Positions 41,258 through 51,422 of a stretch of 64,000 nt of DNA are shown in pieces. This DNA is from Singulisphaera acidiphila DSM 18658 (GTDB taxonomy: Bacteria > Planctomycetota > Planctomycetia > Isosphaerales > Isosphaeraceae), in the NCBI RefSeq assembly GCF_000242455.2, contig NC_019892.1, positions 8,628,744 through 8,692,743 of the forward strand. The letters are read 5' to 3'. The translations under genes and the position numbers were made by a program. Position 1 is the first letter of the stretch. Each line of letters begins with the position of its first letter. The notes below the pieces were generated by a model. It was not told where the DNA came from and ran no database searches. It worked only from the letters and a program-made list of their open reading frames with translations.

Positions 41258-41479
41258 GTGAACCAGCCCGAGCCTCGCTCAAGACTGTCCGTCGGAATCC
41301 AATGGGCTTCCCGAGTTTCCACCATCGGGTTGGAGTTCGCTCTCCCTCCCTTGATGGGTGCGGGACTTGACCGTTGGTGGGGGACGAGTCCCCTGGCAAC
41401 CTTGATTGGGGCGGTCTTGGGCTTTGCCGTCGGAATGATGCACCTCCTCCGGATCGCTCGCGAAGGATCCCGATTGTAA
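41258..41479 (+). CDS. atpZ: AtpZ/AtpI-type ATP synthase accessory membrane protein
   Basis: 73 residues from GTG 41258, with GGGAGG five to six bases upstream (an ORF from 41243 is less likely because it has no ribosome site). Two membrane helices (GLEFALPPLMGAGLDRWWG; LIGAVLGFAVGMMHLLRIA) and the connecting DRWWGTSP fit the AtpZ family, small proteins at the head of F-type ATPase operons that help assemble the c-ring or carry Mg. It is the first gene after the operon promoter. A separate AtpI (UncI) gene is not present in the 129 bases before atpB. Confidence 0.85.
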   Translation: MNQPEPRSRLSVGIQWASRVSTIGLEFALPPLMGAGLDRWWGTSPLATLIGAVLGFAVGMMHLLRIAREGSRL

Positions 41480-41516
41480 AGCGGGAGCTTTCCCTTTGGT
41501 TGTGGGGAAGCCGGCC

Positions 41517-41551
41517 GGTTGGCGGGACGGACTGGGTCCGTTGTGCCAGCC
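41517..41551 (+). repeat. Stem-loop in the atpZ-atpB spacer
   Basis: GGTTGGC (41517-41523) with GCCAGCC (41545-41551) encloses a perfect ACGGAC/GTCCGT stem (41527-41532 with 41536-41541). One of five stem-loops in spacers of this operon. Confidence 0.6.
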
Positions 41552-41608
41552 GCGGTGACGTGTCGATCGCTGTCGCGGTTTTGATGAGAGAACAGGATCA
41601 AAGCAGCC

Positions 41609-42430
41609 ATGCCTGAGCACGGTCACAGTCCACTCAGCCACGTCGTGGACCATCCCAGCCTGGAGTTCCCCCACTGGCAGGGTCCGTCTTATGCGCTGGA
41701 GTTGGATCTCCCGCGGATCGCCGGCCTGCAGTTGACGCGGTTCATGGTCACCGAGGTAATCGCCGCGCTCCTGATGCTGGTGATTCTGCCGCTGGTGGTG
41801 GTACAGATTCGTAAGACACCGGTCTCGCGTGGCTGGTTCGTCAACTTATTCGAGACACTGCTCCTCTTTATTCGCGATCAGGTCGCGCGTCCCGCAATCG
41901 GCGGCCATGGCGCGGATAAATTTCTGCCTTATCTCTGGACCCTCTTCTTTTTCATCCTGTTCAACAACCTGCTGGGGCTGGTCCCGGGCATGGCGTCGGC
42001 GACGGGGAATATCAACGTCACGGCGGTCTTGGCCTTGATGACGCTCGGCACGGTCGTTCTGGCGGGGATGCGTGAGATGGGGGTGGCCGGATTCTGGATC
42101 GGGATCGTGCCGCACCTGGACGTCCCTTGGTGGCTGAAGCCGCCGCTCTGGGGCTTGATGTTCGTGATCGAGGTGGCGGGGCTCTTGATTCGCCACGTCG
42201 TCTTGGCGGTCCGGTTGTTCGCGAACATGTTCGCCGGGCACGTCGTGCTGGCGGTGATCCTTGGGTTCATCATCATGGCCCAGGGGTTCATCTTCTGGCC
42301 GGTGATGGGAGCAAGCGTCTTCGGCTTGATCCTCTTGAGCCTTCTCGAAATGTTCGTTGCGTTTTTGCAAGCGTACATTTTCACCTTCTTGTCCGCGTTG
42401 TTCATCGGGTCGGCGGTTCACCCGCACTGA
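41609..42430 (+). CDS. atpB: ATP synthase F0 subunit a
   Basis: 273 residues, five or six membrane helices. Subunit a forms the proton half-channels beside the c-ring. The key helix carries the conserved arginine (HVVLAVRLFANMFAGHVVL), followed by the last helices ending in the AYIFTFLSALFIGSAV pattern, where the family has the GYVFTLLT-like signature. The N-terminus is soluble and His-rich (MPEHGHSPLSHVVDHPSLEFPHW). It lies second in the operon and is preceded by a stem-loop. Highly confident. Confidence 0.96.
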   Translation: MPEHGHSPLSHVVDHPSLEFPHWQGPSYALELDLPRIAGLQLTRFMVTEVIAALLMLVILPLVVVQIRKTPVSRGWFVNLFETLLLFIRDQVARPAIGGHGADKFLPYLWTLFFFILFNNLLGLVPGMASATGNINVTAVLALMTLGTVVLAGMREMGVAGFWIGIVPHLDVPWWLKPPLWGLMFVIEVAGLLIRHVVLAVRLFANMFAGHVVLAVILGFIIMAQGFIFWPVMGASVFGLILLSLLEMFVAFLQAYIFTFLSALFIGSAVHPH

Positions 42431-42452
42431 GCTGAGACAAGCGCGGTCGTAC

Positions 42453-42531
42453 GGGTGGTCGTGTCACCCGGGGCGGAGGCCGTTTTTGGCGATCCGTCCG
42501 TTTCATCACGGCGGGCCGTGACACGGCACCC
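42453..42531 (+). repeat. Stem-loop in the atpB-atpE spacer
   Basis: Arms 42453-42467 and 42518-42531: GGGTG/CACCC outside and a perfect CGTGTCAC/GTGACACG inside, with one small internal bulge. The 50-base loop is GC-rich and can fold further. It lies 46 bases before atpE. Confidence 0.65.
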
Positions 42532-42576
42532 GCAGATTCTCCCCTCATGTGAGACCATCTAGGAGACAAAGGTCCG

Positions 42577-42894
42577 ATGAAATTCGTTAAGTCCGCCGTC
42601 CTGGCCTTCGGCCTGCTGTTGCTCGCTCAGGGTTCCGCTTCCGCTCAGACGGCTACTCCCGAGCCCGTCCGGGCGCCGAGCGCCCCGTTTGCGGATCTCC
42701 GGGCCATCGGTGTCGCCCTCGTGATCATGGGTGCCGCCTACGGGATCGGCAGCCTGACCAAGTCGGCCGTCGAGAGCATGGCCCGCCAGCCCGAAACGGC
42801 CGGCAACATCCAGACGGCGATGATCATCTCGGCCGCGCTGATCGAAGGTGTGACCTTCTTCGCGCTGATCATCATCCTGCTGCAAACGTACTGA
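42577..42894 (+). CDS. atpE: ATP synthase F0 subunit c, with N-terminal signal-peptide-like extension
   Basis: 105 residues, about 25-30 longer than a typical c subunit. The first about 24 residues (MKFVKSAVLAFGLLLLAQGSASA) look exactly like a cleavable signal peptide and are followed by a Pro/Ala linker. The two-helix hairpin is standard: ALVIMGAAYGIGSLTKSAVESMARQPE with the polar RQPE loop, and MIISAALIEGVTFFALIIILLQ with the ion-carrying Glu. The residues next to Glu (EGVTF) lack the Gln/Ser pattern of sodium-binding c-rings, so proton coupling is likely. AGGAG lies before the start. Confidence 0.95.
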   Translation: MKFVKSAVLAFGLLLLAQGSASAQTATPEPVRAPSAPFADLRAIGVALVIMGAAYGIGSLTKSAVESMARQPETAGNIQTAMIISAALIEGVTFFALIIILLQTY

Positions 42895-42932
42895 GCCAAC
42901 GATCGGCGGAACGTTCGGACCACGAGCCGTCG

Positions 42933-42972
42933 GACCGGTGACTCTCGACCTCTTGTCGAGGGTCATCCGGTC
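42933..42972 (+). repeat. Stem-loop in the atpE-atpF spacer
   Basis: A 17-bp stem (42933-42949 with 42955-42972) with one wobble and one bulged base, and a five-base loop CTCTT. It starts 38 bases after the atpE stop. Confidence 0.7.
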
Positions 42973-43035
42973 GTCTCCCCGGCCTTCCAACGGTCGTGGG
43001 CGGGTCGCCCTGAACCATTCACGAGGTCCTCATCC

Positions 43036-43734
43036 ATGCCCCGGCAACTGATTGCGGCCATTGCCTTGATGGCCTTGGCATTCGGACCGCTCGCCCGGGC
43101 GGCCGATACCCCCAAACCCTCCGACGCCCACAAGACCGAAGCCCACGCTCACGATGGTGCGGCTGCGGGGGCCAGTGAGGAGCATTCTTCCTCGGGTCAC
43201 GAGGCGGAAGCGAAACCGAATATTCTGGAACCGCAGCCGTCCGTGGCTATCTGGACGGTCGTCGTCTTCCTGGGACTCCTGTTCGTTCTGGGCAAATTTG
43301 CCTGGAAGCCCTTGTTGCTTGCGTTGCACCAGCGTGAAGAGCACCTCGAGCACGTGCTGCTCGACACAGAGCGCGCCCGCAACGAGGCGGAAAAACTGCT
43401 CGCCGAACACCGCCGTCAGGTGGCTGAAGCCGAGGCTTCCGCTCGCGCCCTGATCGAAGAAGCACGAACCCAGGCCCGAGTCACCGCCGAGGAGATCATC
43501 CAGAAGGCGCGTGCCGAAGCTGAAGTCGAGCAGAAGCGAGCACGGCACGAAATCGAGACGGCACGCGACCAGGCGCTTTCCGAGATCTGGACCAAGACAG
43601 CCGACCTGGCCGTCTCGGTTGCAGGCAAGGTCCTCGCCAAGGACCTCAGCGGCGACGACCATCGCCGTCTCGTCGCCTCCGCAATGAGCGAGCTGCCGGT
43701 TTTGGCTAACGGTCAAGGGAGCCACTCCGCATGA
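43036..43734 (+). CDS. atpF: ATP synthase F0 subunit b, with signal-peptide-like extension
   Basis: 232 residues. The b subunit is the peripheral stalk. Most family members have a short N-terminus; here a signal-peptide-like segment (MPRQLIAAIALMALAFGPLARAAD) and a His/Glu/Ser-rich stretch (about 25-70) come before the membrane helix (AIWTVVVFLGLLFVLGKFAWKPLLLAL). The helix and the WKPLL exit are typical. A long, charged coiled coil (about 95-195) with AARALIEEAR-type repeats follows. The gene overlaps atpH by four bases (ATGA type), so the two are translationally coupled. Confidence 0.93.
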   Translation: MPRQLIAAIALMALAFGPLARAADTPKPSDAHKTEAHAHDGAAAGASEEHSSSGHEAEAKPNILEPQPSVAIWTVVVFLGLLFVLGKFAWKPLLLALHQREEHLEHVLLDTERARNEAEKLLAEHRRQVAEAEASARALIEEARTQARVTAEEIIQKARAEAEVEQKRARHEIETARDQALSEIWTKTADLAVSVAGKVLAKDLSGDDHRRLVASAMSELPVLANGQGSHSA

Positions 43735-44331
43735 CCGCTGCCGCCGAAACCGCCGCGAGCCCGTCGGCACACGGGACCGTCCTCGAAGACGTCCCCCAGG
43801 TGACGCGCTCTTACTCCGAGGCTCTGGTCAACGCCGCCGAGAAAGAGGGACAGGTCGACGAGGTCCTCGACGAACTCGACGCGATCTTCGCCGAGGTCCT
43901 CGGGCCGGACACCGAGTTCGCCGCCGCGCTGGCCTCGCCGCTCGTCTCGCCCGCCGATAAGGACCGGATCCTCGTCTCCGTTTTCGAGGGTCGGGTCCAT
44001 CCGACGGTTATCAACTTCCTCCGTGTGCTCAACCGCCACGGCCGACTCGGGTCCCTGGGCGCAACCGCCAGGGCCGCCCGGGCACTCTGGGACAAGCGGC
44101 AGAACCGTCGGCCGGTGCTCGTCCGGACCGCGGTTCCGCTCGACGACGCCCAGCAAGACGCGCTTCGCGAACATCTCGGCCGAATGCTCAACGCGACGCC
44201 TCTGGTCAAGCTCGAGGTCGACCCGTCCCTGATCGGTGGAATGGTCATCCAGCTTGACGACGACGTGTACGACGCCTCGATCCGGAACCGCCTCGAACAG
44301 CTTCGCCAACGACTGATCGAAGGAAAGACGC

Positions 44332-46041
<1,710 letters not shown>

Positions 46042-46071
46042 CGACGATTGCGTCCGGATACGCTTCGGTGA

Positions 46072-46145
46072 CCGGATCCGGCAGAGACTTGCTGATCTCG
46101 CGGACGATAACGTTCCGCTCCTTCTGAAATCTCTGCCGGATCCGG
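46072..46145 (+). repeat. Stem-loop in the atpA-atpG spacer
   Basis: A perfect 16-bp inverted repeat, CCGGATCCGGCAGAGA (46072-46087) with its complement at 46130-46145. The 42-base interior holds a smaller GCGGA/TCCGC stem. There is no T-tract. Confidence 0.75.
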
Positions 46146-46200
46146 AAATCGATTCCCTGAATTCCCTTGCGGATCATCCCAGCTTCCACGAGACCCACCG

Positions 46201-47130
46201 ATGGCCAAGGCCCGAGCGATCGTCAAGCGCCGCAAGTCGGTGCAAAACATTCGCAAGATCACCCGGACGATGGAGCTGATCGCCACCGCCCGGTTCAAGA
46301 AGGCGCTCGATCGCGCCACCGAGGCCGAGGCGTACACTCGCAAAATTGCCGAGCTGGTGGCCAACCTGGGCGCCACTTCGCTCGACGTCTCGCACCCGTT
46401 GCTCGAGGTACGCGAGCCGGTGCGTCGGTCGCTCCTCCTGGTTCTCTCCAGCAACCGAGGTCTGGCCGGCGGCTACAACGGCAACGTCTTGCGTGTCGCC
46501 ACTCGGGTCCTCCAAGACAATCAGGCGGAAGGGATCCCGACCACCTTGGAAGTCGCCGGTAAGCGCGGGATCAACTACTTCCGATTCCGCGGCACCGCGG
46601 CCGACACCTCGTACACCCAGTTTGAAGACCGGCCGCAATTCGACGAGGTCGAGGCGCTGGCGAACAAGTACATCGGCATGTACATCAAGGGGGAGATCGA
46701 TCGACTCGACGTCTCCTACACTCAGTTCGTCAACAGCGCCCGCCAGGTGGCCGTCGTCCAGACGCTTCTGCCCATGACCACGGCGCAGGTCGCGGAAGCG
46801 ACCGCATCGGTCCGGCAGGCGAAGCCGGCGACCGCGACCGGCGATTCGGCCGCGACCTCGAAGGCTCAAGCCGTCCCCTACGAGTTCTTGCCCGACCCCA
46901 AGAGCATCCTCGAAGAGATCGTGCCGGTCTCGTTCAAGGTCCGGCTCTTCAAGTGCTTCCTCGACGCGGCCGTCAGCGAGCAGATCGCGCGGATGGTCGC
47001 CATGCGAGGGGCGACCGAAAACGCCGACGACATGATCAAGTCGCTGACCCGGCTCTACAATCGTGCCCGGCAGGCGCAGATCACTCGCGAACTGGCCGAG
47101 CTCATCGGCGGTGCCGCGGCTCTCGAATAA
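46201..47130 (+). CDS. atpG: ATP synthase F1 subunit gamma
   Basis: 309 residues. Gamma is the rotating central shaft. The N-terminal helix (RKSVQNIRKITRTMELIATARFKKALDRA) and the C-terminal helix (SEQIARMVAMRGATENADDMIKSL; LYNRARQAQITRELAELIGGAAAL) form the coiled coil and match the signature of the family. The middle has a short Ala/Thr-rich insertion (about 200-222, ASVRQAKPATATGDSAATSK) not seen in most relatives. The gene is flanked by stem-loops on both sides. Confidence 0.95.
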   Translation: MAKARAIVKRRKSVQNIRKITRTMELIATARFKKALDRATEAEAYTRKIAELVANLGATSLDVSHPLLEVREPVRRSLLLVLSSNRGLAGGYNGNVLRVATRVLQDNQAEGIPTTLEVAGKRGINYFRFRGTAADTSYTQFEDRPQFDEVEALANKYIGMYIKGEIDRLDVSYTQFVNSARQVAVVQTLLPMTTAQVAEATASVRQAKPATATGDSAATSKAQAVPYEFLPDPKSILEEIVPVSFKVRLFKCFLDAAVSEQIARMVAMRGATENADDMIKSLTRLYNRARQAQITRELAELIGGAAALE

Positions 47131-47145
47131 GAAGATGAACTCAAC

Positions 47146-47216
47146 TCACCACAACGACGCAATAGACGAAAGTCTCCCTTATCCCTGCGTCGTGGATCTC
47201 AGGGTCGTTGTGGTGA
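47146..47216 (+). promoter_or_regulatory. Structured RNA element between atpG and atpD
   Basis: A perfect 13-bp closing stem (47146-47158 with 47204-47216, outer end TCACCACAACGAC) encloses two smaller helices: AGAC-GAAA-GTCT (47164-47175, a GNRA tetraloop) and CCCTG/CAGGG (47183-47187 with 47200-47204). Together they could form a three-way junction. The left arm can instead pair with TGCGTCGTGG (47186-47195), a mutually exclusive fold. It ends 38 bases before atpD. Confidence 0.6.
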
Positions 47217-47253
47217 ATCCCTGATGATCAACTACCCGACAGGGGATAGCCCA

Positions 47254-48690
47254 ATGGCCACCGCGACTGCATACGGACGGATTTCCCAAGTGATCGGCTC
47301 GACGTTCGACGTCGAGTTCGAGGATGGGCACCTGCCCAACATCTTCAACGCGTTGACGGTTGATTCCGAGCAAAAGGGTGTCCGGATCAGCTTGACCGGA
47401 GAGGTCCAGCAGCAACTCGGCGGTAACCGGGTGCGCTGCGTGGCCCTCGGTTCGACCGACGGCTTGGTCCGCGGAATGGCCGTGGTCGACACCGGCGGAC
47501 CAGTCACCGTCCCCGTCGGTAAGGAAACGCTCGGGCGGGTCTTCAACCTGCTGGGCAAGCCGATCGACGGGCGAGGCCCGGTGCCGACCTCCGAGCACTG
47601 GCCGATCCACCGCAACCCCCCGGCGTTCGACTCGCTCTCGCCGAAGACCGAAGTCTTCGAGACCGGGATCAAGGTCGTCGACCTGCTGACGCCGTTCGTC
47701 CGCGGCGGCAAGATCGGCCTCTTTGGTGGGGCCGGGCTGGGCAAGACGGTCATCCTCACCGAGCTGATCGCTCGTATCGCCAAGGTCCATAGCGGTTACT
47801 CCGTGTTCGCCGGGGTCGGCGAGCGGACCCGCGAAGGGAATGACCTCTGGCTCGAAATGCAGGATACGAAGATCGGGGCCACCGGCAAGTCGGTCATCGA
47901 TAGCACCGTCATGTGCTTCGGCCAGATGAACGAGCCCCCCGGTGCCCGACTTCGCGTCGCCCTCTCGGCCCTGACCATGGCCGAGTGGTTCCGCGACTCG
48001 ACCGGGGCCGACACCCTGCTCTTCATCGACAACATCTTCCGGTTCAGCCAGGCGGGCAGCGAAGTCTCCGCGCTCCTCGGCCGTATGCCGTCGAACGTGG
48101 GCTACCAGCCGACCCTGGCGAGCGAGATGGGTGCCCTCCAGGAGCGGATCACGTCGACCAGCAAGGGGGCCATCACCTCGGTGCAGGCCGTCTACGTTCC
48201 GGCCGACGACTTGACCGACCCGGCCCCGGCCACGACCTTCGGCTTCCTCGACGCCTTCATCGTGCTCCAGCGCTCCATCGCTGAGAAGGGCATTTTCCCG
48301 GCGGTCGACCCGCTCGGCTCGACCTCGCGTATTCTCGACGCCCAGTACATCGGCCAAGAGCACTACGACGTCGCCCGCCGCGTCCAGTCGATCCTCCAGC
48401 GCTACCGCGAGCTTCGCGATATCATCGCGATCCTCGGCGTCGACGAACTCTCCGAAGAGGACAAGACGGTCGTCCATCGCGCTCGCCGCATCGAGCGGTT
48501 CCTCTCACAGCCCTTCTTCGTGGCCGAGCCGTTCACGAACAAGGCGGGGCAGTACACGCCGCTCGCCGACACGATCCGAAGCTTCCAGGAAATCTGCGAC
48601 GGCAAGTGGGACCACCTCCCCGAAGGGGCCTTCCTGTACGTCGGCTCGGTGGATCAGGCCGAAGAACAAGCCAAGCGAATGGCGCGCTGA
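47254..48690 (+). CDS. atpD: ATP synthase F1 subunit beta
   Basis: 478 residues from ATG 47254 (AGGGGAT upstream); the frame opens at 47224 but that segment belongs to the leader. The catalytic P-loop GGAGLGKT, the VFAGVGERTREGNDLW segment, the LLFIDNIFRFSQAG Walker B region and the C-terminal ILGVDELSEEDKTVVHRARRIERFLSQPF motif are intact. GGAGLGKT has L where most beta subunits have V. It hydrolyses or makes ATP at the catalytic sites of F1. A structured RNA element precedes it. Confidence 0.97.
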   Translation: MATATAYGRISQVIGSTFDVEFEDGHLPNIFNALTVDSEQKGVRISLTGEVQQQLGGNRVRCVALGSTDGLVRGMAVVDTGGPVTVPVGKETLGRVFNLLGKPIDGRGPVPTSEHWPIHRNPPAFDSLSPKTEVFETGIKVVDLLTPFVRGGKIGLFGGAGLGKTVILTELIARIAKVHSGYSVFAGVGERTREGNDLWLEMQDTKIGATGKSVIDSTVMCFGQMNEPPGARLRVALSALTMAEWFRDSTGADTLLFIDNIFRFSQAGSEVSALLGRMPSNVGYQPTLASEMGALQERITSTSKGAITSVQAVYVPADDLTDPAPATTFGFLDAFIVLQRSIAEKGIFPAVDPLGSTSRILDAQYIGQEHYDVARRVQSILQRYRELRDIIAILGVDELSEEDKTVVHRARRIERFLSQPFFVAEPFTNKAGQYTPLADTIRSFQEICDGKWDHLPEGAFLYVGSVDQAEEQAKRMAR

Positions 48691-48734
48691 GCGCAGTCGA
48701 CCCCGTTGCCGATTTTCCAGGAGCGTGCCTCGCG

Positions 48735-49181
48735 ATGGCTACCCACGAGACGATGGAGCCGGTCAAGACCGGCAAGAAACAGGGCGACCGGCTCCAGTGC
48801 GTGGTCGTCACCCCCGAACGCACCTTGTTCGACCAACTTGTCGAGTTCGTCGTCCTGCCGCTCTACGACGGCGAACTCGGTATCCTCCCCGGCCGATCAC
48901 CCTTGATCGGCCGGCTCGGCTACGGCGAGTTGCGAACCAAGAGCGAGGGGATCACCCAGCGTTACTTCATCGACGGCGGCTTCGCCGAAGTCCGTGACGA
49001 TGTCGTAACCGTGCTCACCAACCGCGCGATCCCGGCCGCCAAACTCGACACCGCGGCCGCGGCCCGCGAACTCGAGCAGGCCCAAGCCCAACGGGCCGCC
49101 AACGACTTCGACCAGGCCGAGAAAGACAAGGCCATCGCCCGGGCTCGCGCCCAGCTCCACATCGGCGCAGCCAAGGGCTAA
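48735..49181 (+). CDS. atpC: ATP synthase F1 subunit epsilon
   Basis: 148 residues from ATG 48735; the frame remains open upstream to 48606, inside atpD, and is not used. The N-terminal beta-sandwich (LQCVVVTPERTLFDQLVEFVVLPLYDGELGILPGRSPLIGRLGYGELR pattern; the core GELGILPGRSPLIG is diagnostic) and the C-terminal helical hairpin rich in Ala and Arg are both present. It inhibits ATP hydrolysis and couples rotation. An N-terminal extension of about 20 residues is unusual. It is the last gene of the operon. Confidence 0.95.
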   Translation: MATHETMEPVKTGKKQGDRLQCVVVTPERTLFDQLVEFVVLPLYDGELGILPGRSPLIGRLGYGELRTKSEGITQRYFIDGGFAEVRDDVVTVLTNRAIPAAKLDTAAAARELEQAQAQRAANDFDQAEKDKAIARARAQLHIGAAKG

Positions 49182-49211
49182 GCCTGGAAGCAAAGGCCAG
49201 TAAATCGACTC

Positions 49212-49243
49212 CTCTTCGCTCGCCTTTTGGGGCGAGCGAAGAG
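49212..49243. terminator. Bidirectional terminator after the ATP synthase operon
   Basis: A perfect 13-bp stem CTCTTCGCTCGCC (49212-49224) with its complement (49231-49243), six-base loop TTTTGG. It lies between the atp operon and the convergent metallophosphoesterase gene. Confidence 0.75.
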
Positions 49244-49253
49244 AGATATTCCC

Positions 49254-50159
49254 CTACACCGAGGTCGTCGTAGGGAACCGGGCCCGGAAGAAGTGCGGGG
49301 TCTGCGAGAGCAAACGCGTCGACCACGCTTCGCCCGTCCAGGCGTGATGAATCGCGGTCACGTCGTTGCCTTCGAGCTCAATTTGAAGAAAGCCCGGCGG
49401 ACGGTGGCCGGTCAGGTCCCGAAGCAGCGGAGCGCCTGCGTTCAAGCAGAGCTGGTCAGGCAAGGCCTCGGGGACAAACGACCAGGCCGCATGCACATGA
49501 CCACAGCAATAAATATGCCGGCCCACGGTCGCCAACCATTCCGAGACCTGGGGGGCATTCACCATCCGCTTAGCCCCCAGTTCGACGGCGTAAGGTGCCG
49601 GCGCAACCACGGGATAATGGCAGGCGACGAGGAGGCGTTTGGGCAACCTCGTGGTCGATCCGCCCGTGAGCTCCCGGGCCCGTTCCAGTTGCTCGGGGGG
49701 AAGATAACCGCGGGCTGAGAGATGCGACCGGGTCGGGTCCAGGCCGAGAATCGCGGTCTCATCGTCGAGTTGGCGGAGCCAGGGATAAGGTCCAGGCGGG
49801 GCGAACATCCCGAACCATTCCTCAAACAGGCGGTAACGCACCGAACCCGCCGTGTAGCGGTCGTGGTTCCCTGGGATCACCGTCACCCGGGTCGAGTCGA
49901 GAAGGATCTCGGCCAACGCCGCCCGCGCCTCGCGAAACTCGTCGGCCAGGGCGGTCGTCGTCAGGTCCCCTGTGATCAGAACATGATCCGGGGCCAGTTC
50001 CAGAACCCGCGTGACCACTTCATGCAGACGCTCCAGGCGAAACTTCCCAGCGCGGCCTGCGAGCAGGCTGAACATGCCGACCGCCCGCTTGTTCAACAAC
50101 CGGAGGGGGTTGAACGCATAGCGCCAAACGTGAATGTCGGAAAGGTGAATGATCCGCAA
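49254..50159 (-). CDS. Metallophosphoesterase
   Basis: 301 residues from TTG 50159, which has GGGGG just upstream; the longer open frame to 50507 runs into the neighbouring gene in another frame and is rejected. The calcineurin-like motifs appear in order: D-x-H in HLSDIHVW, GD in ITGDLTT, GNHD in IPGNHDRY, H in ACHYPVV and GHVH in CCGHVHAAW. It would act on phosphomonoesters or diesters with two metal ions. The substrate is unknown. It follows the CPBP protease gene by 28 bases on the same strand, so the two are probably co-transcribed. Confidence 0.85.
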   Translation of the reverse strand: MRIIHLSDIHVWRYAFNPLRLLNKRAVGMFSLLAGRAGKFRLERLHEVVTRVLELAPDHVLITGDLTTTALADEFREARAALAEILLDSTRVTVIPGNHDRYTAGSVRYRLFEEWFGMFAPPGPYPWLRQLDDETAILGLDPTRSHLSARGYLPPEQLERARELTGGSTTRLPKRLLVACHYPVVAPAPYAVELGAKRMVNAPQVSEWLATVGRHIYCCGHVHAAWSFVPEALPDQLCLNAGAPLLRDLTGHRPPGFLQIELEGNDVTAIHHAWTGEAWSTRLLSQTPHFFRARFPTTTSV

Positions 50160-50187
50160 ACCGCCCCCTTTCCGCCCCCTCTGATCT

Positions 50188-51105
50188 CTACAAGTGCCAG
50201 CCGATCCAGCCCACGAGCACATCATAGGCAGAATGCGTGCCAACCGCGACACCGAACCCGCGCACGACAAAGACCCAGGCGAAGTAGACTCCGGCCAGCC
50301 ACCGGAAGATGAACGCGAACCAGGTGAACGCCTCGCCGGGGCTCCCCGCGTGGTGGGCCAGGGAGAAGAGCAAGGCCGACGTGGTGACCGCGATCGAGCT
50401 TGCCAAAACGGTCGGCGTCTGCAAAAGTCGAAGGACCCCGAAAAAGAGGGGAACCAGGGCCAGTCGGAAGAGCGCCTCCTCGTAAACCCCTGCTCCGAGA
50501 AACCCAATCAAAGGCGCAGCGGGATGTGGCTGGCTCGTCGGGTCCGCCGCCAGGGCAATGGTAGGGGCGGGCTCCAAGCACGTGAAACCGATGTCGACCA
50601 CCCGACTCAACCCGACCAGGGCGACCGCCAGGAGGACGCTCTCGATCGCCATACCGACCAGTGAGGAGGGCGCGAACTTCCAGTCACGGGGGTCGGCAGC
50701 ATGCCAGACAAGCAAGGAGACGACCAGGCAGAAGGGGAGAAACCAGTGATCGGTCAGCCCCACCCCGGCGAGGGCATGACGCATCCAGGCATCGGCACCT
50801 GTCCGAAATGAAACCGCCGACTTGCCGCCCAGCCAGAGCACGCCGAACTCGTAAGTCAACAAGATCGGCGCAACGAAGGCCAAGCAAGGAAGCGGCTTGC
50901 GGGTGAGCTGCCAGTACGAACGGCGATCCTCGACGGCCGTCCCTTCGGTCTCGCCCCACCAGCGGTGGTCGTAACCGAAACGGGACCGGCGCCGGCCTGG
51001 CGGCGGGACTTGTCGGGTTGAAGTACGCACATCCTCAAATGTCGGTAAAATCTCCGAAAAAATGCACCCACGCTCCAAGGCTTCTGGCGATTTCATAATT
51101 GTCAT
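50188..51105 (-). CDS. CPBP-family intramembrane metalloprotease
   Basis: About 305 residues. Seven or eight membrane helices. The CPBP/Rce1 (Abi) motifs are visible: GAGVYEEALFRLALVPL (EExxxR), FSLAHHAG-SPG (FxxxH) and SAYDVLVG, matching the final HxxxD/N position (the H of THSAYD). Family members cleave isoprenylated peptides or modify transmembrane peptides; several protect against bacteriocins. The start is uncertain: the frame opens at GTG 51162 and contains ATG 51105 and 51096, none with a good ribosome site. The first about 60 residues are not conserved, so a start further in is possible. Its partner gene is the metallophosphoesterase. Confidence 0.75.
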   Translation of the reverse strand: MTIMKSPEALERGCIFSEILPTFEDVRTSTRQVPPPGRRRSRFGYDHRWWGETEGTAVEDRRSYWQLTRKPLPCLAFVAPILLTYEFGVLWLGGKSAVSFRTGADAWMRHALAGVGLTDHWFLPFCLVVSLLVWHAADPRDWKFAPSSLVGMAIESVLLAVALVGLSRVVDIGFTCLEPAPTIALAADPTSQPHPAAPLIGFLGAGVYEEALFRLALVPLFFGVLRLLQTPTVLASSIAVTTSALLFSLAHHAGSPGEAFTWFAFIFRWLAGVYFAWVFVVRGFGVAVGTHSAYDVLVGWIGWHL

Positions 51106-51422
51106 AATTTCTGCAAAGACCGAAAACAACGAAATAGCGCGGGACCTTGTAGGTGATTCCACTGACGGCTAACATAAGCGGATGGCCCGTGAGCCAGATT
51201 CTCTTAAGAGATGGTTGGGACGTGTGCGCTGCGGAAGGCGTCCTCAATCGTCGATAATTAATGCCCTCGCCACTGGGACACAAGCGTCCTCCTGGGACGC
51301 TCTTGCGTGTCCGGCTCGGCCTCACTCTGATCCGAATCGAGCGGGAGATATTCCCTCGAAACCGTTAGGTTTCAAGGGTTCTGGGGGTCGTACGGGATTG
51401 CCCGCGTAGGGAGGGTTAGCGC
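51106..51422. other. Divergent intergenic region upstream of the oxidase locus
   Basis: A 317-base spacer. It holds a hairpin with bulges (GGACAC 51276-51281 with GTGTCC 51307-51312, enclosing a second stem). AT-rich TAATTAAT lies near 51256. I cannot define a reliable promoter pair for either direction. Confidence 0.5.
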
